Assembly (NCBI GenBank): GCA_050253535.1
Contig: JBFWIW010000017.1
Coordinates: forward strand, 1-42,656
Reading direction: 5' to 3'
From: JBFWIW01 sp050253535
GTDB taxonomy: Bacteria; Bacillota; Clostridia; Oscillospirales; Oscillospiraceae
DNA: 42,656 nucleotides
This document shows positions 16,957 through 25,930 of the stretch, piece after piece (the stretch's first letter is position 1; each line of letters starts with the position of its first letter). The notes beneath the pieces were generated by a model. It did not search any database, was not told the origin of the DNA, and saw only the letters and a list, made by a program, of their open reading frames with translations. A program made the position numbers and the translations under genes.

Positions 16957-16990
16957 AAACGAATCTCGTTTCTAAACTTTTCAGTTTAGG

Positions 16991-17090
16991 NNNNNNNNNN
17001 NNNNNNNNNNNNNNNNNNNNNNNNNNNNNNNNNNNNNNNNNNNNNNNNNNNNNNNNNNNNNNNNNNNNNNNNNNNNNNNNNNNNNNNNNN
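16991..17090. other. Assembly gap of 100 N
   Basis: This is a placeholder gap lying 35 bases inside element A from its purF-side junction. The break at a repeat-flanked mobile region fits an assembly branch. The real length and content are unknown. Confidence 0.98.
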
Positions 17091-18345
17091 ATCAAAAATC
17101 TATCAGTTGGGGCTAATCGGTTGCTCTTTATGGGCATTTCGATGGGTTTGCGTGTTTGCTGCAAACATTCCACCACGCAAATCAGCATATGTATTTTAAC
17201 ACGGAACAGAGGGTTTCGCAATGGTTTATATACTACAATACCGCTTACACCTCTTTCCAGCATGTCTGCCTGTATTTCGATCCCATTGGCAATCGCCTCT
17301 CGCCTCAAAGCGTTTCTTACCGCTATGAATTTTTAAGGGTATATCAAATTTGGGTAATGTTTAAAAAATTTATATACGATATCAGTCTATATTTAGCGTC
17401 CCAAACACGAGCTAGAGTTTCATGCGCCTTTTGGATCATTGTTTTTTCCCCCGCGCTCCGACAAAACGCGGAGATAATTACAGGAGGCATTTAACAGAGA
17501 TAATCGTAAAGGAAAATGATAAAATCTTGGAATATCGGCTCACCAAAGCAGAGCATGACGACTCTGCACTGCGTGAATCGCTGAAGCCTCAATATAAGGC
17601 TGGAAGGCAAAGAAAAATCTGCCGTTGGTGTATCTCTCCGGCAACGGAGACCTTGGGAGAGCATCCGCGGTTTGCTTATCCACAACAAGAAGGTGCTGGC
17701 AGAAAAAGAAATAGCCGCCAAAAAGGCGGCGGCAAAAAGCCGCGATTGCAGGTGAAGCAGACGGACGGCGGACACAAATGTGCCCGCCGTCCGAATTATT
17801 ATTTATTATTCACCTGTTCAAGCAACCTGCTTCTGTATTGCAGCATCTCCCTATTGTCAGGCATTATTTACAACACATAATTCGCCCTGCCAAGTAGCTG
17901 TGACACTTCCGCGCCGCACCTTCGAAGATGTGCCGAAACGCCGAGCTTCCGACAATAATAAAGCTCCTGCCGCGGCTTTCGGCGATATTCAGAGGGAACA
18001 CCCGGCTTATTGACAACGACGCCCGTTACGGTTTACCTTTACCCAGGCCGAACGTATTTGGTCTTTTTCGAATTCAGGAATCGAAACTCCAAACTCACAA
18101 GGGAAAAAATTCGTCGGCGTCAAAGTCACTTGAGAAGGTCATATCGTCACAATATCGGTGCAGGCGATTTTTCTTTCGGCGCGCCAGTCACCCACTGTGT
18201 TGACAAGATAATATTTGAAATCGCCGGTGATTCTGAGCGAAGCAAATACGACAGGTGTGTGCTTATCGACAACGAATCGCCGCCCACAGGTTCATTATGA
18301 CCGCTTTGCTTTAATCCTGCAAGAGCAAGCGACGCCGCACAGCCG
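17091..18345. other. Degenerate region without a convincing intact gene
   Basis: No recognised protein is encoded in these 1.25 kb. On - a frame runs from about 17308 to the gap (starting MRREAIANGIEIQADMLER) and is unrecognised. On + around 17490-17745 one frame (KENDKILEYRLTKAEHDD) gives way to another (IRGLLIHNKKVLAEKEIAAK) ending at a stop, which looks like a frameshifted lysine/alanine-rich relic. At 18010-18300 a further + frame ends DNESPPTGSL and is unrecognised. I read the stretch as decayed mobile-element DNA, with low certainty. Confidence 0.4.
17762..17793 (+). terminator. Strong hairpin in degenerate region
   Basis: A 14-position stem (17762-17775 with 17780-17793, one mismatch) encloses a 4-base loop and is followed by an A/T-rich tail (aattattatttatt). 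It directly follows the end of the relic frame, so it may be that gene's old terminator. Confidence 0.6.
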
Positions 18346-20646
18346 TTATTGCGCAGGAGTCGAGACCTCGCGAAATTGAAGCGGCGTTGTACTGGTGTAT
18401 TTTTTAAAGATACGGAAATAGGACTGCAGATTATTGAATCCAACCTGAAATCCGATCTCCTTAATGGAAAACTCCGTAGTGACCAGAAGCTCCTTGGCCA
18501 GGGAAACACGGTTTGAGTTCAGGTAATCAATATAGCTGATCCCATACTGCTGGCGAAATATCTTACTGACATAGGTCGGACTGTAGCCGACATACTCGGA
18601 AATGGACGACAGCGAGATGTCTTTTGTCAGATTCTGATCGATATATCGTTTTATTTTTTCCGCGTTATTCAAAATATTGCTTGAGTGCGCCAGCTTTATG
18701 GCTGCTGCCGTTCGGGAATAGAGGTCAGTCAGCCAGGCTTCAATATCGCTCAGCGTCCTTTTGTGCGACAACGTAACCTCCAGGTCCTCCAGCCTGACGT
18801 TCTGCAGGGAAACCTGTGCCGATTGAACGACCTCCGACAGGGCAGCGGTCAGATTTCTTAAAACTCTTCGCAATTTTTCGGGTGAGAATTTTTTAGCATC
18901 GGCAAACGATCTGAACATCTGATGAAGGAGCTTACGCGTATTTTGCTCATCGCCGACGCGTACCGTATTGAGCAGTTTCTGCATTATTTCAAAATCAACC
19001 GGGTACACATGTGCGTTATCCCCCTCAATATCGTTAAAGTCGATTACGCAGCCCACTCCCCGATACAGCTTATAGGTCATTGCCCGTTTGGCCTCCAGGC
19101 AGGTCGTCTGGAGATCCCTGATTTCATGGTATACGCGTCCGAGCCCAATCGTTACGGAAATGGGCCAGTTTTTCTCGATCTCGTACTTCAGATGCTCAGC
19201 CAGGACATGTATGGGCCACGGGGTGATTGCATCCGCCCCGTCAATTTGATCATTTTGATCATTTTGATCATTGCAGAGCACCAAAATCGTTTCGTCACTG
19301 ACTTCGGCGCTAAAACAATTGATGGGATTATGATCATGGGTCGCAATCAGGGCGCGAATTTGCTCTTTGATATCCTTTTTCTCATCCGCCGAGTATGAAA
19401 GCTCGTAATAATGGTCTATTTGCAGCATAACGGCAGAAAATCTGGTTATGTGGAATGGGAGGTCCAAAATCTTGATCTGGTATTGAATTTCGTCCAGGGT
19501 AATGGGTTTCTCCTCTGTCAGGGATACCAAAAATTTCTCCCTCAGGAAGGGCTTGATGGCCTGGACCTGCTCGTAAACCTCCTCCTTCCGATTGAGCAAT
19601 GCATCGTAGTATTCCATAAGGCGCTGATATTCATTGCGCGCGCCTTCCTCTTTTGAACTCGGTTCCGGTATCGATGCAACGAGCTGCTCCAGCGGACGGT
19701 ACAATTCTTTTGATCCCCGGTAGGCCAGCAGCAAGCCCATGCCGCAGGCGGCCAAAACACTGATTAAAATCGGCAAAGCCAGTGCAAAAAGATTATTGTT
19801 TGCCGACAGGGCCGGCGCTACGATAAAATAGGTCCAACCGAGTTCCGGGTTTACGAAAGCGGAACAAACAGACAGACTTTTGTTCAAAAGCTTCAAAGAA
19901 GACTGATATGTACGGTTTCCAAGAGAATTAAAAAGAGCTCCGGTTACTTCGGAAGAATCCTCGCCGGAGGAATACAGCAGCACGCCGTCAGATTGATAAA
20001 CAAATGTCCGCTCAGAAGAATTCGTCTGTACATTATTCGCCGTAATTTCATTTAAAAATGCCTGCACATCAATTCGCAAATAAACCGTTGCCAACGTGCC
20101 GATTGACCCATAGGGTACAGATCGATAGAGATACAGTTCCTGAGCGGTCCCCCTGTTCGTGATCCAGAACCCCATGCCGCTTTCAAGCGTCTGTCCCTTT
20201 TCAATGCAGTCATTCCATTCCTTGCTTATTCCATAACGAACGGTCCTGAACGAGGTGAGCTGAAGCTGTTCGAAATGAGAGATCAATGTGCTCTCCAGAA
20301 TAAAGGAATTGTTGTCGGCCATATTTTCCAGCACTTTGCAGATACTGGCATTGCGCTGCGTATCCTGCAAATACGGATGGATCGCAAAATCAATCACAGT
20401 CGGATCCCGAACCAAATTCACCATACTGCTATCAAGGCTCTCCAGCAAAGTTGTGACAATTCGATCCTCTTTGGTCAGCACATTCAAATTCGCGTCTCCC
20501 AGTCGGCTGATGGACTGCGTCGTCTGAAACACGAAAACACAGATGCTCATAAACAACAGAGGAATCAGCACGCTGCACGCCACGCGTCGAAACGTGTTCA
20601 GAAAAACATCTCCGCCATGAACACGCTTCCTGTTTGGATTGCGCAT
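18346..20646 (-). CDS. AraC-family regulator with membrane-anchored extracellular sensor domain
   Basis: This 766-residue protein is a one-component membrane sensor-regulator of the type common in Firmicutes sugar and nutrient control. A transmembrane helix lies at about 21-41, followed by a ~260-residue extracytoplasmic region resembling a Cache-type sensor, and a second helix near 300-325 (LFALALPILISVLAACGMG). A long cytoplasmic linker follows, and the last ~100 residues hold two AraC helix-turn-helix motifs (DISLSSISEYVGYSPTYVSK and FSIKEIGFQVGFNNLQSYF). I choose the ATG at 20646 with GGGAGGG just ahead; a frame 33 codons longer has no site. It is divergent from the TRAP operon, which it probably controls. 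An unusual in-frame triple QND repeat lies near residue 485. Confidence 0.88.
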   Translation of the reverse strand: MRNPNRKRVHGGDVFLNTFRRVACSVLIPLLFMSICVFVFQTTQSISRLGDANLNVLTKEDRIVTTLLESLDSSMVNLVRDPTVIDFAIHPYLQDTQRNASICKVLENMADNNSFILESTLISHFEQLQLTSFRTVRYGISKEWNDCIEKGQTLESGMGFWITNRGTAQELYLYRSVPYGSIGTLATVYLRIDVQAFLNEITANNVQTNSSERTFVYQSDGVLLYSSGEDSSEVTGALFNSLGNRTYQSSLKLLNKSLSVCSAFVNPELGWTYFIVAPALSANNNLFALALPILISVLAACGMGLLLAYRGSKELYRPLEQLVASIPEPSSKEEGARNEYQRLMEYYDALLNRKEEVYEQVQAIKPFLREKFLVSLTEEKPITLDEIQYQIKILDLPFHITRFSAVMLQIDHYYELSYSADEKKDIKEQIRALIATHDHNPINCFSAEVSDETILVLCNDQNDQNDQIDGADAITPWPIHVLAEHLKYEIEKNWPISVTIGLGRVYHEIRDLQTTCLEAKRAMTYKLYRGVGCVIDFNDIEGDNAHVYPVDFEIMQKLLNTVRVGDEQNTRKLLHQMFRSFADAKKFSPEKLRRVLRNLTAALSEVVQSAQVSLQNVRLEDLEVTLSHKRTLSDIEAWLTDLYSRTAAAIKLAHSSNILNNAEKIKRYIDQNLTKDISLSSISEYVGYSPTYVSKIFRQQYGISYIDYLNSNRVSLAKELLVTTEFSIKEIGFQVGFNNLQSYFRIFKKYTSTTPLQFREVSTPAQ
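19249..19275 (-). repeat. Triple 9-bp tandem repeat in the AraC-type gene
   Basis: The unit gatcatttt occurs about three times in a row and encodes QNDQNDQND. Because the unit is a multiple of three, copy-number change would alter the linker length without breaking the frame. Confidence 0.75.
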
Positions 20647-21379
20647 TATTTTCCCTCCCCGAAGAACTGTTTCATGTATTATTTTACCGAAAATCTTAGA
20701 TTTTCGCTGTTGTTTTTTGAAATTATTCTTAAACTTTTTTCTCAACGGTTTCGGGAAGACATCCTTCGTTTTTTCGCCGGGCCATACTGATGTCCGGTCA
20801 TCACATCTCCTCTCCTCTTATCGTCTTCCGAAACTTTATCGCATGTTGGAATTATAGCATTATGCATAATCACATGCAAATTATTAGCACTCTCATTTGT
20901 TGACATTTATGAACAAAATCGAACATTATTTAAAACTTTTAAAAAATATTGGTTATATCAGACAAACTTCCAGGCGAGTTTTTTGTACATTTTGTGCAGT
21001 TGCTGCGGAGTCAAACCAATATATATATCATTTGTCAATTTCGACCGGCTTTGCTTCCCACCAGTTAGAAAATATCTTAATTCTTGCAGTAATTTCAAGT
21101 TTTTAAGAGTCGAGAAAAAATTGTGAATTTACACCGCCGACGAGTTTATGTAGAGTGTGAGATAAGCATAAAGAATCGTTGGAGATCATCGCTGATTTGT
21201 TGCACAATGATCAAATATTGTGCTTATTTCTTTTAAGTAAACAGCATGATCCGGAAAAGCCCGCAGGACTTCTCCAACAAGCTGAATAGTATTCCTTGTT
21301 TCATATTCGACGACTTTCTGAAAAAGAGGTTCTCGAATTAGAATAAATATCTCTCAAGATAATAAGGAGGAAAATGTAA
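20647..21379. promoter_or_regulatory. Long divergent intergenic region between the AraC-type gene and the TRAP operon
   Basis: These 733 A/T-rich bases hold no supported gene. A promoter for the regulator is at 20851-20879 (-). A possible + promoter is TTGACA (20900-20905), 18 bases, CATTAT (20924-20929), which would leave a leader of about 450 bases. An inverted repeat gcacaat / attgtgc (21202-21208, 21217-21223) is a candidate operator. The rest shows nothing I can name. Confidence 0.5.
20851..20879 (-). promoter_or_regulatory. Likely promoter of the AraC-type regulator
   Basis: On - the sequence reads TTGCAT (20879-20874), a 17-base spacer and a perfect TATAAT (20856-20851). The leader to the start codon would be about 200 bases. 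Confidence 0.65.
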
Positions 21380-22429
21380 ATGAAAAAGCGGTTCTTGTCC
21401 TTGCTCCTGGCGGTCCTGATGGTCGTCACTCTGGCTGCCTGCGCCAGCTCCAACTCCGGCTCCGGCACGACTTCAGGCACGGCTTCCGGCTCCACTTCCA
21501 GCTCCACCAAATCTATCCCCCTGAAAATAGCTACTTATTATGCAGACTCTCATCCCACCAGTGTAGCACTGGCTGAAGTTCTTAAGCCCATGATCGACGA
21601 GGGCACCGAAGGCCGTTATACCGTCGAGCTGTATGGCAACAACGCACTGGGTGCCGAGGCTGAGTTTAACGAGGGCGTCAAGATGGGCACGATCGAGGGT
21701 TGCATCACCGGTAACATCATGGGTGACCAGTTCCCCGCTCTGTACGCTTCTGACTTCCCGTGGCTGTTTGATGATGTTGAGCAGTCCTCCGTGGTCAACA
21801 ACGATCCTAAGATGAAGGCTATTTACCAGGACGCTTTTGACCAGTGCAACATGACATTGCTTGGTCTGAGCATCAACGGCAACCGCTGCATTTCCAACAA
21901 CGTCCATCCCATCAATTCGCTGGCCGACCTTAAAGGCATCAAGCTGCGTGTCCCAGAGGCCGCACATTATGTTGCAAACTTCAAGGCTCTGGGCGCCACT
22001 ACTGTCACGATGTCTCTGTCCGAGGTTTTCACCGCTCTGCAGCAGGGTACCATCGAGGGTCAGGAGAACCCCCCCACCACTCTTCTGACCAATGGTTGGT
22101 ATGAAGTTCAGCCCTATCTGGCCATCACCAACCATCAGATTTCTATGAACTTTGTCGTGCTGAATACCGATTTCTACAACAGCATGTCCGAAGCCGATCA
22201 GGCAGTCGTTCAGGAAGCCTGCAACGCCTTTGTTGCCAAGCAGCTTGAGCTCTATTTGAAGGCTATGAACGACGATCTTGTTACCCTCGAGGGAAAGGGC
22301 GTTGAGATCACCTATCCCGACCGCACTGAGTTCAAGACAGCCGGCAGCGTTGTTATCGACGACTACTGCACAAAGTACCCCGAGTTTGCAACTGCTGTTG
22401 AGCAGGTTCGTGAACTTCAGGGCGCATGA
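21380..22429 (+). CDS. TRAP transporter substrate-binding lipoprotein (DctP family)
   Basis: This is the extracytoplasmic solute receptor of a TRAP transporter, which normally binds a carboxylate. A lipoprotein signal peptide is clear: MKKR, a hydrophobic stretch and the lipobox LAAC with C21 as the lipidated cysteine, followed by a Gly/Ser/Thr linker to about residue 45. The family region DLKGIKLRVPEA contains the arginine that usually grips the ligand carboxylate, and the GTIEGQENPP stretch is a DctP hallmark. AAGGAGG at 21363-21369 precedes the ATG, and a decoy ATG-TAA lies between them. It heads the operon with the membrane subunits. The adjacent LarA-like protein suggests a 2-hydroxyacid ligand (inference). 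Confidence 0.95.
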   Translation: MKKRFLSLLLAVLMVVTLAACASSNSGSGTTSGTASGSTSSSTKSIPLKIATYYADSHPTSVALAEVLKPMIDEGTEGRYTVELYGNNALGAEAEFNEGVKMGTIEGCITGNIMGDQFPALYASDFPWLFDDVEQSSVVNNDPKMKAIYQDAFDQCNMTLLGLSINGNRCISNNVHPINSLADLKGIKLRVPEAAHYVANFKALGATTVTMSLSEVFTALQQGTIEGQENPPTTLLTNGWYEVQPYLAITNHQISMNFVVLNTDFYNSMSEADQAVVQEACNAFVAKQLELYLKAMNDDLVTLEGKGVEITYPDRTEFKTAGSVVIDDYCTKYPEFATAVEQVRELQGA

Positions 22430-22457
22430 TTCGATTCCTGAACAAAAATAGAAAACT

Positions 22458-22955
22458 ATGAAGAAAATACAAAATGCACTATGGCAATTACTTGAATGGT
22501 TCCTGTTCTTCGGCACAGTCTTCATGGTGGTGCTGGTCTTTATCAACGTTGTCGCTCGTTATGTATTTAGCTATACGTTCGTCTCGTTTGAGGAGATTGC
22601 ACGTATCCTCTTTGTCTGGTGCACCTATTTAGGTGCTGCTGAAGCCATCAAGGAGGGTACGCACATTCGGGTGGACATTTTTATTAACGCGCTGTCGCCG
22701 ATGGCTCGCAAAGTTGTTGCCATTATCGCAAATTTATTCGTGGACTTTGCGCTGGTCATTACCATCAAAGTTATGATGAAACTGATTATCGTCAATATCA
22801 GCAATCCGCTCCCGTTGACCAGAATCCCTTATGGCGTCGTACAGGCCATCATTCCTGCGTCCATGGTCATCATGCTGGCCGTCAATATTCTCAAGCTGTT
22901 CCAGATTTTCCGGAAGCAGCCGGTATCTGATCAGGAAGGAGGGGAGACGATATGA
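22458..22955 (+). CDS. TRAP transporter small membrane subunit (DctQ family)
   Basis: This 165-residue protein has four hydrophobic helices, as expected for DctQ, the small integral subunit that bridges the large permease. The helix-2 region NVVARYVFSYTFVSFEEIAR contains the typical family pattern around the conserved Glu-Glu pair, followed by CTYLGAAEAIKEGTHIRVD. It starts 28 bases after the receptor gene with only a weak ribosome binding site, and its stop overlaps the DctM start by four bases. Confidence 0.94.
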   Translation: MKKIQNALWQLLEWFLFFGTVFMVVLVFINVVARYVFSYTFVSFEEIARILFVWCTYLGAAEAIKEGTHIRVDIFINALSPMARKVVAIIANLFVDFALVITIKVMMKLIIVNISNPLPLTRIPYGVVQAIIPASMVIMLAVNILKLFQIFRKQPVSDQEGGETI

Positions 22956-24232
22956 TTTTAGCCGTTTTCCTGATTTCAATTTTCGTGTTCCTGTTTCTCG
23001 GAATCCCGGTCGCCTTCTCTATTCTGCTGACAGTGTTCACCATGGCAACCAGTTCCGGTGTTACCTCGTTCAACATCGTACCTTCTTATCTGTATAGCGG
23101 CGTAAATAACTTTGCACTGATGGCAATCCCCTTCTTCATCCTCTGCGGTGATCTGATGAATGCCGGCAATCTGTCCAAAGGTATCGTGGATTTCTGCCGC
23201 GTGCTGCTTGGACATATCAAGGCAGGTATCGGTTATGCTGCGATTCTGGCCTGTATGATTTTTGCGTGCCTGACCGGTGCGGCTGTCGTGACCGTATCCG
23301 CTATCGGCGGCATCATGCTCCCGCTGATGATTAAGGAAGGGTACGATCCTGCGGATTCGACGGCTTGCGTATGTGCCGGCTCTATTACCGGCCCTATCAT
23401 TCCGCCGTCTCTTCCGATGGTCATTTTCGGCGTGCTCAGCGGCGTTTCCGTTACGAAGATGTTTGTGGGCGGCGTTGTGCCCGGTGTCATTACCGGACTG
23501 ATTTGTATGGTTGCCTGGTTTTTCATGAACAAGAAACGAAGCTATGCTATGCAGCCCAAGGCAACTGCCGGCGAGCTGCTGCGCGCGACCAAGACCGCAT
23601 TCCCCGCACTGATGATGCCCATTATCATGATGGGCGGTATCCTGGCCGGTGTCTTCACCCCGACCGAGGCCGGTGTTGTGGCCTGCGTTTACGCATGGTT
23701 TGTGTCCACCTTCATTTATAAGAAGATGAACTTCAAACTCTTTAAGAAAGTTGTCGTTAAATCTGCCAAATCCAGCGCAGTCATTATGGTCATCGTTGCA
23801 GTCTGTCAGGCGCTTGCAACGGTCATCACCGTGGCACGCATCCCGCAGACGATCGCAGAGATGATCAGCTCTTTCTCCGACAACCCCACCGTCATCATGT
23901 GCCTGATCAATGTTTTTGTCCTGATCGTCGGCCTGTTTATGGACGTGACGCCCGCCCTGACCATTTTGACGCCTATCTTCCTGCCTATCGCTGTCAGCGT
24001 TGGCATTGACCCCATCGTCTTTGGCGTCACCATGATTTATGCTCTTGTCATCGGTCTGATCACTCCGCCGGTCGGCAACGTTCTGTACATCGGCATTGGT
24101 ATTTCCAAAATTACCTTGCTGGATCTATTAAAGAAGATCTGGCCTATGGTACTTCTGTATGTCTTGATCCTGTTCCTAATAACCCTTGTACCTGACCTGA
24201 TTATGTTCTTACCGAACATGGTAATGGGTTAA
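22952..24232 (+). CDS. TRAP transporter large permease subunit (DctM family)
   Basis: DctM is the sodium-driven channel-forming subunit of the TRAP system. The 426-residue chain is hydrophobic throughout, with about 12 helices and family features such as AIPFFILCGDLMNAG, ITGPIIPPSLPMVIFG, FTPTEAGVVACVYAW and LITPPVGNVLYIG. Its ATG overlaps the DctQ stop (ATGA) and GGAGG lies just upstream. It completes a standard P-Q-M order. Confidence 0.96.
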   Translation: MILAVFLISIFVFLFLGIPVAFSILLTVFTMATSSGVTSFNIVPSYLYSGVNNFALMAIPFFILCGDLMNAGNLSKGIVDFCRVLLGHIKAGIGYAAILACMIFACLTGAAVVTVSAIGGIMLPLMIKEGYDPADSTACVCAGSITGPIIPPSLPMVIFGVLSGVSVTKMFVGGVVPGVITGLICMVAWFFMNKKRSYAMQPKATAGELLRATKTAFPALMMPIIMMGGILAGVFTPTEAGVVACVYAWFVSTFIYKKMNFKLFKKVVVKSAKSSAVIMVIVAVCQALATVITVARIPQTIAEMISSFSDNPTVIMCLINVFVLIVGLFMDVTPALTILTPIFLPIAVSVGIDPIVFGVTMIYALVIGLITPPVGNVLYIGIGISKITLLDLLKKIWPMVLLYVLILFLITLVPDLIMFLPNMVMG

Positions 24233-24296
24233 CGCAAGGTTCCGAACAGTCCTCAGTAATATACAGTCCATGTTTTCAAAAGTTCAAACACAAACT

Positions 24297-24330
24297 GATT
24301 TGGTGGCGGAAGTTTTTCCGCCACCAAATC
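24297..24330 (+). terminator. Perfect 15-bp hairpin after the TRAP operon
   Basis: A perfect 15-bp stem with the 4-base loop gttt lies 64 bases after dctM and 36 bases before the LarA-like start. It has no T run, so it may be an attenuating or 3'-stabilising stem that lowers expression of the following gene relative to the transporter. Confidence 0.55.
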
Positions 24331-24366
24331 CTATAAAGAATTAACACATTGAGTAAGGGTGATAAA

Positions 24367-25641
24367 ATGGGCGTTGTAAAAAAGCTGCTGCAAGGTACAG
24401 AAATCCCTGAATTTCACAAGGTTTTCAACGACATGGAGGATGTATACATCGAGGATGTTGCACAGGCAGTGCGTACCGCACTGAAACGCGAGGGTACGCT
24501 GGATCGCATTAAGCCGGGTAGCACAGTATGCTTTACGGCTGCCAGCCGTGAGATTTCCAACAGCGTATTGATCTTACGGACATTTGCCGAGGAGCTCAAG
24601 CGTATTGGCGCGACACCCTATATTGTTCCCGGCATGGGCAGCCATGGCGGTGCAACAGCAGAGGGCCAGCGGGCTATTTTGGAGCATTACGGCATCACGG
24701 AAGAATGCTGCGGCTGCGAGATCCGCGCCACCATGGACACGGAAAAAATCGGCGTTTCGGCAGAAGGTCTTGACGTACGGCTGGATGCCTTTGCGCTTTC
24801 CTGCGACTACATTGTTCCTGTTGCTCGGATCAAGCCTCATACCGACTTCCACGGTCCCTTCGAAAGCGGAATCATGAAGATGCTGGCAATCGGCCTCGGC
24901 AAGCAGTATGGCGCCAGCATCTGTCACAAGCGTGGTTTTAGTCTGATGCACATCAACGTCCCGTCCTTTGGCCGTGTCGCACTGCAAAACTGTAATATCC
25001 CGTTTGCAATCGGCATTGTTGAAAACGCTTTCCATAAAACCCACACCATTTGTGCAGTTCCAAACGAATGTATTGAGACCGAAGAGCCGGAATTGCTGCT
25101 GCTGTCAAAAAAATTGATGGCCAATGTTCCGTTTGAAAAAGTAGATGTTATGATGCTGGAGCAGATCGGCAAAGAGATCAGCGGTGACGGTATGGATCCC
25201 AATGTAGTGGGTCGTGCGTATGACTATCGTGATAAACCGTTCATCTGCAGGATCGGCGTCCTTGGTCTGTCCCCGAAAACGGGCGGCAACTTCAACGGAC
25301 TCGGCAATGCAGACGTCACCACCCGCCGTGTGCTGAACACAGGCTCTTTCGAAGAAACCTACCCAAACGGTATTACTTCCCTTGTGCCGGATTACATGAA
25401 AATTCCCCCTGTCATGGAAACCGACAAGCTGTGCCTGCAGATGTGCATCCAAACTTGCCCGGATCTGGGCGAGCCTATCAGGGTCATGTGGGCCAAAGAT
25501 ACATTACATATGGGTGAGTTCTATGTATCCGAGGGACTCATAAAGGATGTCGAGTCAAACCCTGCGCTGTCAACAGACGGCAAGGTTTATGCACCTGTCT
25601 TTGATGCGGACGACAATTATACCGGATTCCGTGCCGTGTGA
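24367..25641 (+). CDS. LarA-like protein (lactate racemase / DUF2088 family)
   Basis: The 424-residue protein resembles the DUF2088 family that includes LarA, the nickel-pincer-cofactor lactate racemase. Visible signatures are PGMGSHGGATAEGQ and VARIKPHTDFHGPFESGIMK; the lysine at the end of the second sits where LarA attaches its cofactor, as far as eye alignment can show. I use the ATG at 24367 with AGGGTG six bases upstream; a TTG 18 bases earlier is possible. It follows the TRAP genes on the same strand and belongs with them as cargo, perhaps racemising or epimerising an imported 2-hydroxyacid. No cofactor genes (larB/C/E) are in the window, so they must lie elsewhere if it is active. Confidence 0.75.
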   Translation: MGVVKKLLQGTEIPEFHKVFNDMEDVYIEDVAQAVRTALKREGTLDRIKPGSTVCFTAASREISNSVLILRTFAEELKRIGATPYIVPGMGSHGGATAEGQRAILEHYGITEECCGCEIRATMDTEKIGVSAEGLDVRLDAFALSCDYIVPVARIKPHTDFHGPFESGIMKMLAIGLGKQYGASICHKRGFSLMHINVPSFGRVALQNCNIPFAIGIVENAFHKTHTICAVPNECIETEEPELLLLSKKLMANVPFEKVDVMMLEQIGKEISGDGMDPNVVGRAYDYRDKPFICRIGVLGLSPKTGGNFNGLGNADVTTRRVLNTGSFEETYPNGITSLVPDYMKIPPVMETDKLCLQMCIQTCPDLGEPIRVMWAKDTLHMGEFYVSEGLIKDVESNPALSTDGKVYAPVFDADDNYTGFRAV

Positions 25642-25700
25642 CATCTTCAGACATCAGATATCTCGCACTGGAGTGCTACGTAAAAGTGCAGTCGTGAAAC

Positions 25701-25799
25701 CCGGATAAGGCCGCTGATATACGCATGGCGCAGTATGAATCCGGCACCCGGGTACCAAAGGCCGATCTGACCGCTGCGTTGGCAAAGGTACGAAAATGA
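25701..25799 (+). pseudogene. Stub of an XRE-type regulator gene
   Basis: A 32-codon open stretch encodes ADIRMAQYESGTRVPKADL and ends in TGA. It closely matches ADIRMAQYESGTRTPKDDL in the intact XRE gene of element B, also at DNA level. An in-frame stop lies just upstream and the C-terminal domain is absent. It is a relic of the regulator that element A once shared with element B, in the same place next to the guaA-side repeat. Confidence 0.85.
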
Positions 25800-25869
25800 C
25801 CGTTAAAACGGCCAAAATATGTGTATTTTCAAAAAATGGTACGATATTAGTACGCTTACAAAATAACAG

Positions 25870-25909
25870 AGCCGGGAAACCTTGTGTTTGCAAGGTTTCC
25901 CGGCTTTTT
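25870..25909 (+). terminator. Strong terminator at the guaA-side end of element A
   Basis: A perfect 15-bp stem (25870-25884 with 25891-25905) with a 6-base loop is followed by five T. It closes element A on + just before the attachment repeat and would insulate the junction. Confidence 0.92.
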
Positions 25910-25930
25910 CGTTACTTATTCCCACTCGCC
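25908..25930 (-). repeat. Attachment-site repeat, copy 2 (element A/B junction)
   Basis: The 20 bases 25908-25927 (ttcgttacttattcccactc) are identical to 29412-29431, which contain the last codons and stop of guaA. Bases 25916-25930 match copy 1 at 16942-16956. On the right side (about 25941-25961) gttctaaac-N6-gtttag forms an inverted pair also seen at copy 1, suggesting integrase-binding arms at the element end. Confidence 0.85.

Larger units (their letters stand above)
16942..25930. mobile_element. Element A: guaA-integrated island carrying AraC-TRAP-LarA cargo (contains a gap)
   Basis: This segment is bounded by copies 1 and 2 of the guaA-end repeat. Its purF-side end shares with element B the arrangement ctaaac-N6-gtttag followed by ttggc and the core. 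Its guaA-side end contains the stub of an XRE gene (25701-25799) in the same position and orientation as the intact XRE gene of element B. No integrase is visible, so it is probably immobile on its own, unless lost in the N gap at 16991. Cargo is one regulator, a TRAP transporter and a LarA-like protein. That the whole segment arrived as one unit is inference. Confidence 0.55.

Noticed and set aside
16934..17308. A 124-codon frame across the second gap on -
   Set aside because: It joins unrelated sequence through N and has no family match; the region is described as degenerate instead.
21473..22546. A 357-codon open frame antisense to the TRAP receptor gene
   Set aside because: It is a shadow of the well-supported dctP gene, with no ribosome binding site and no recognisable product.
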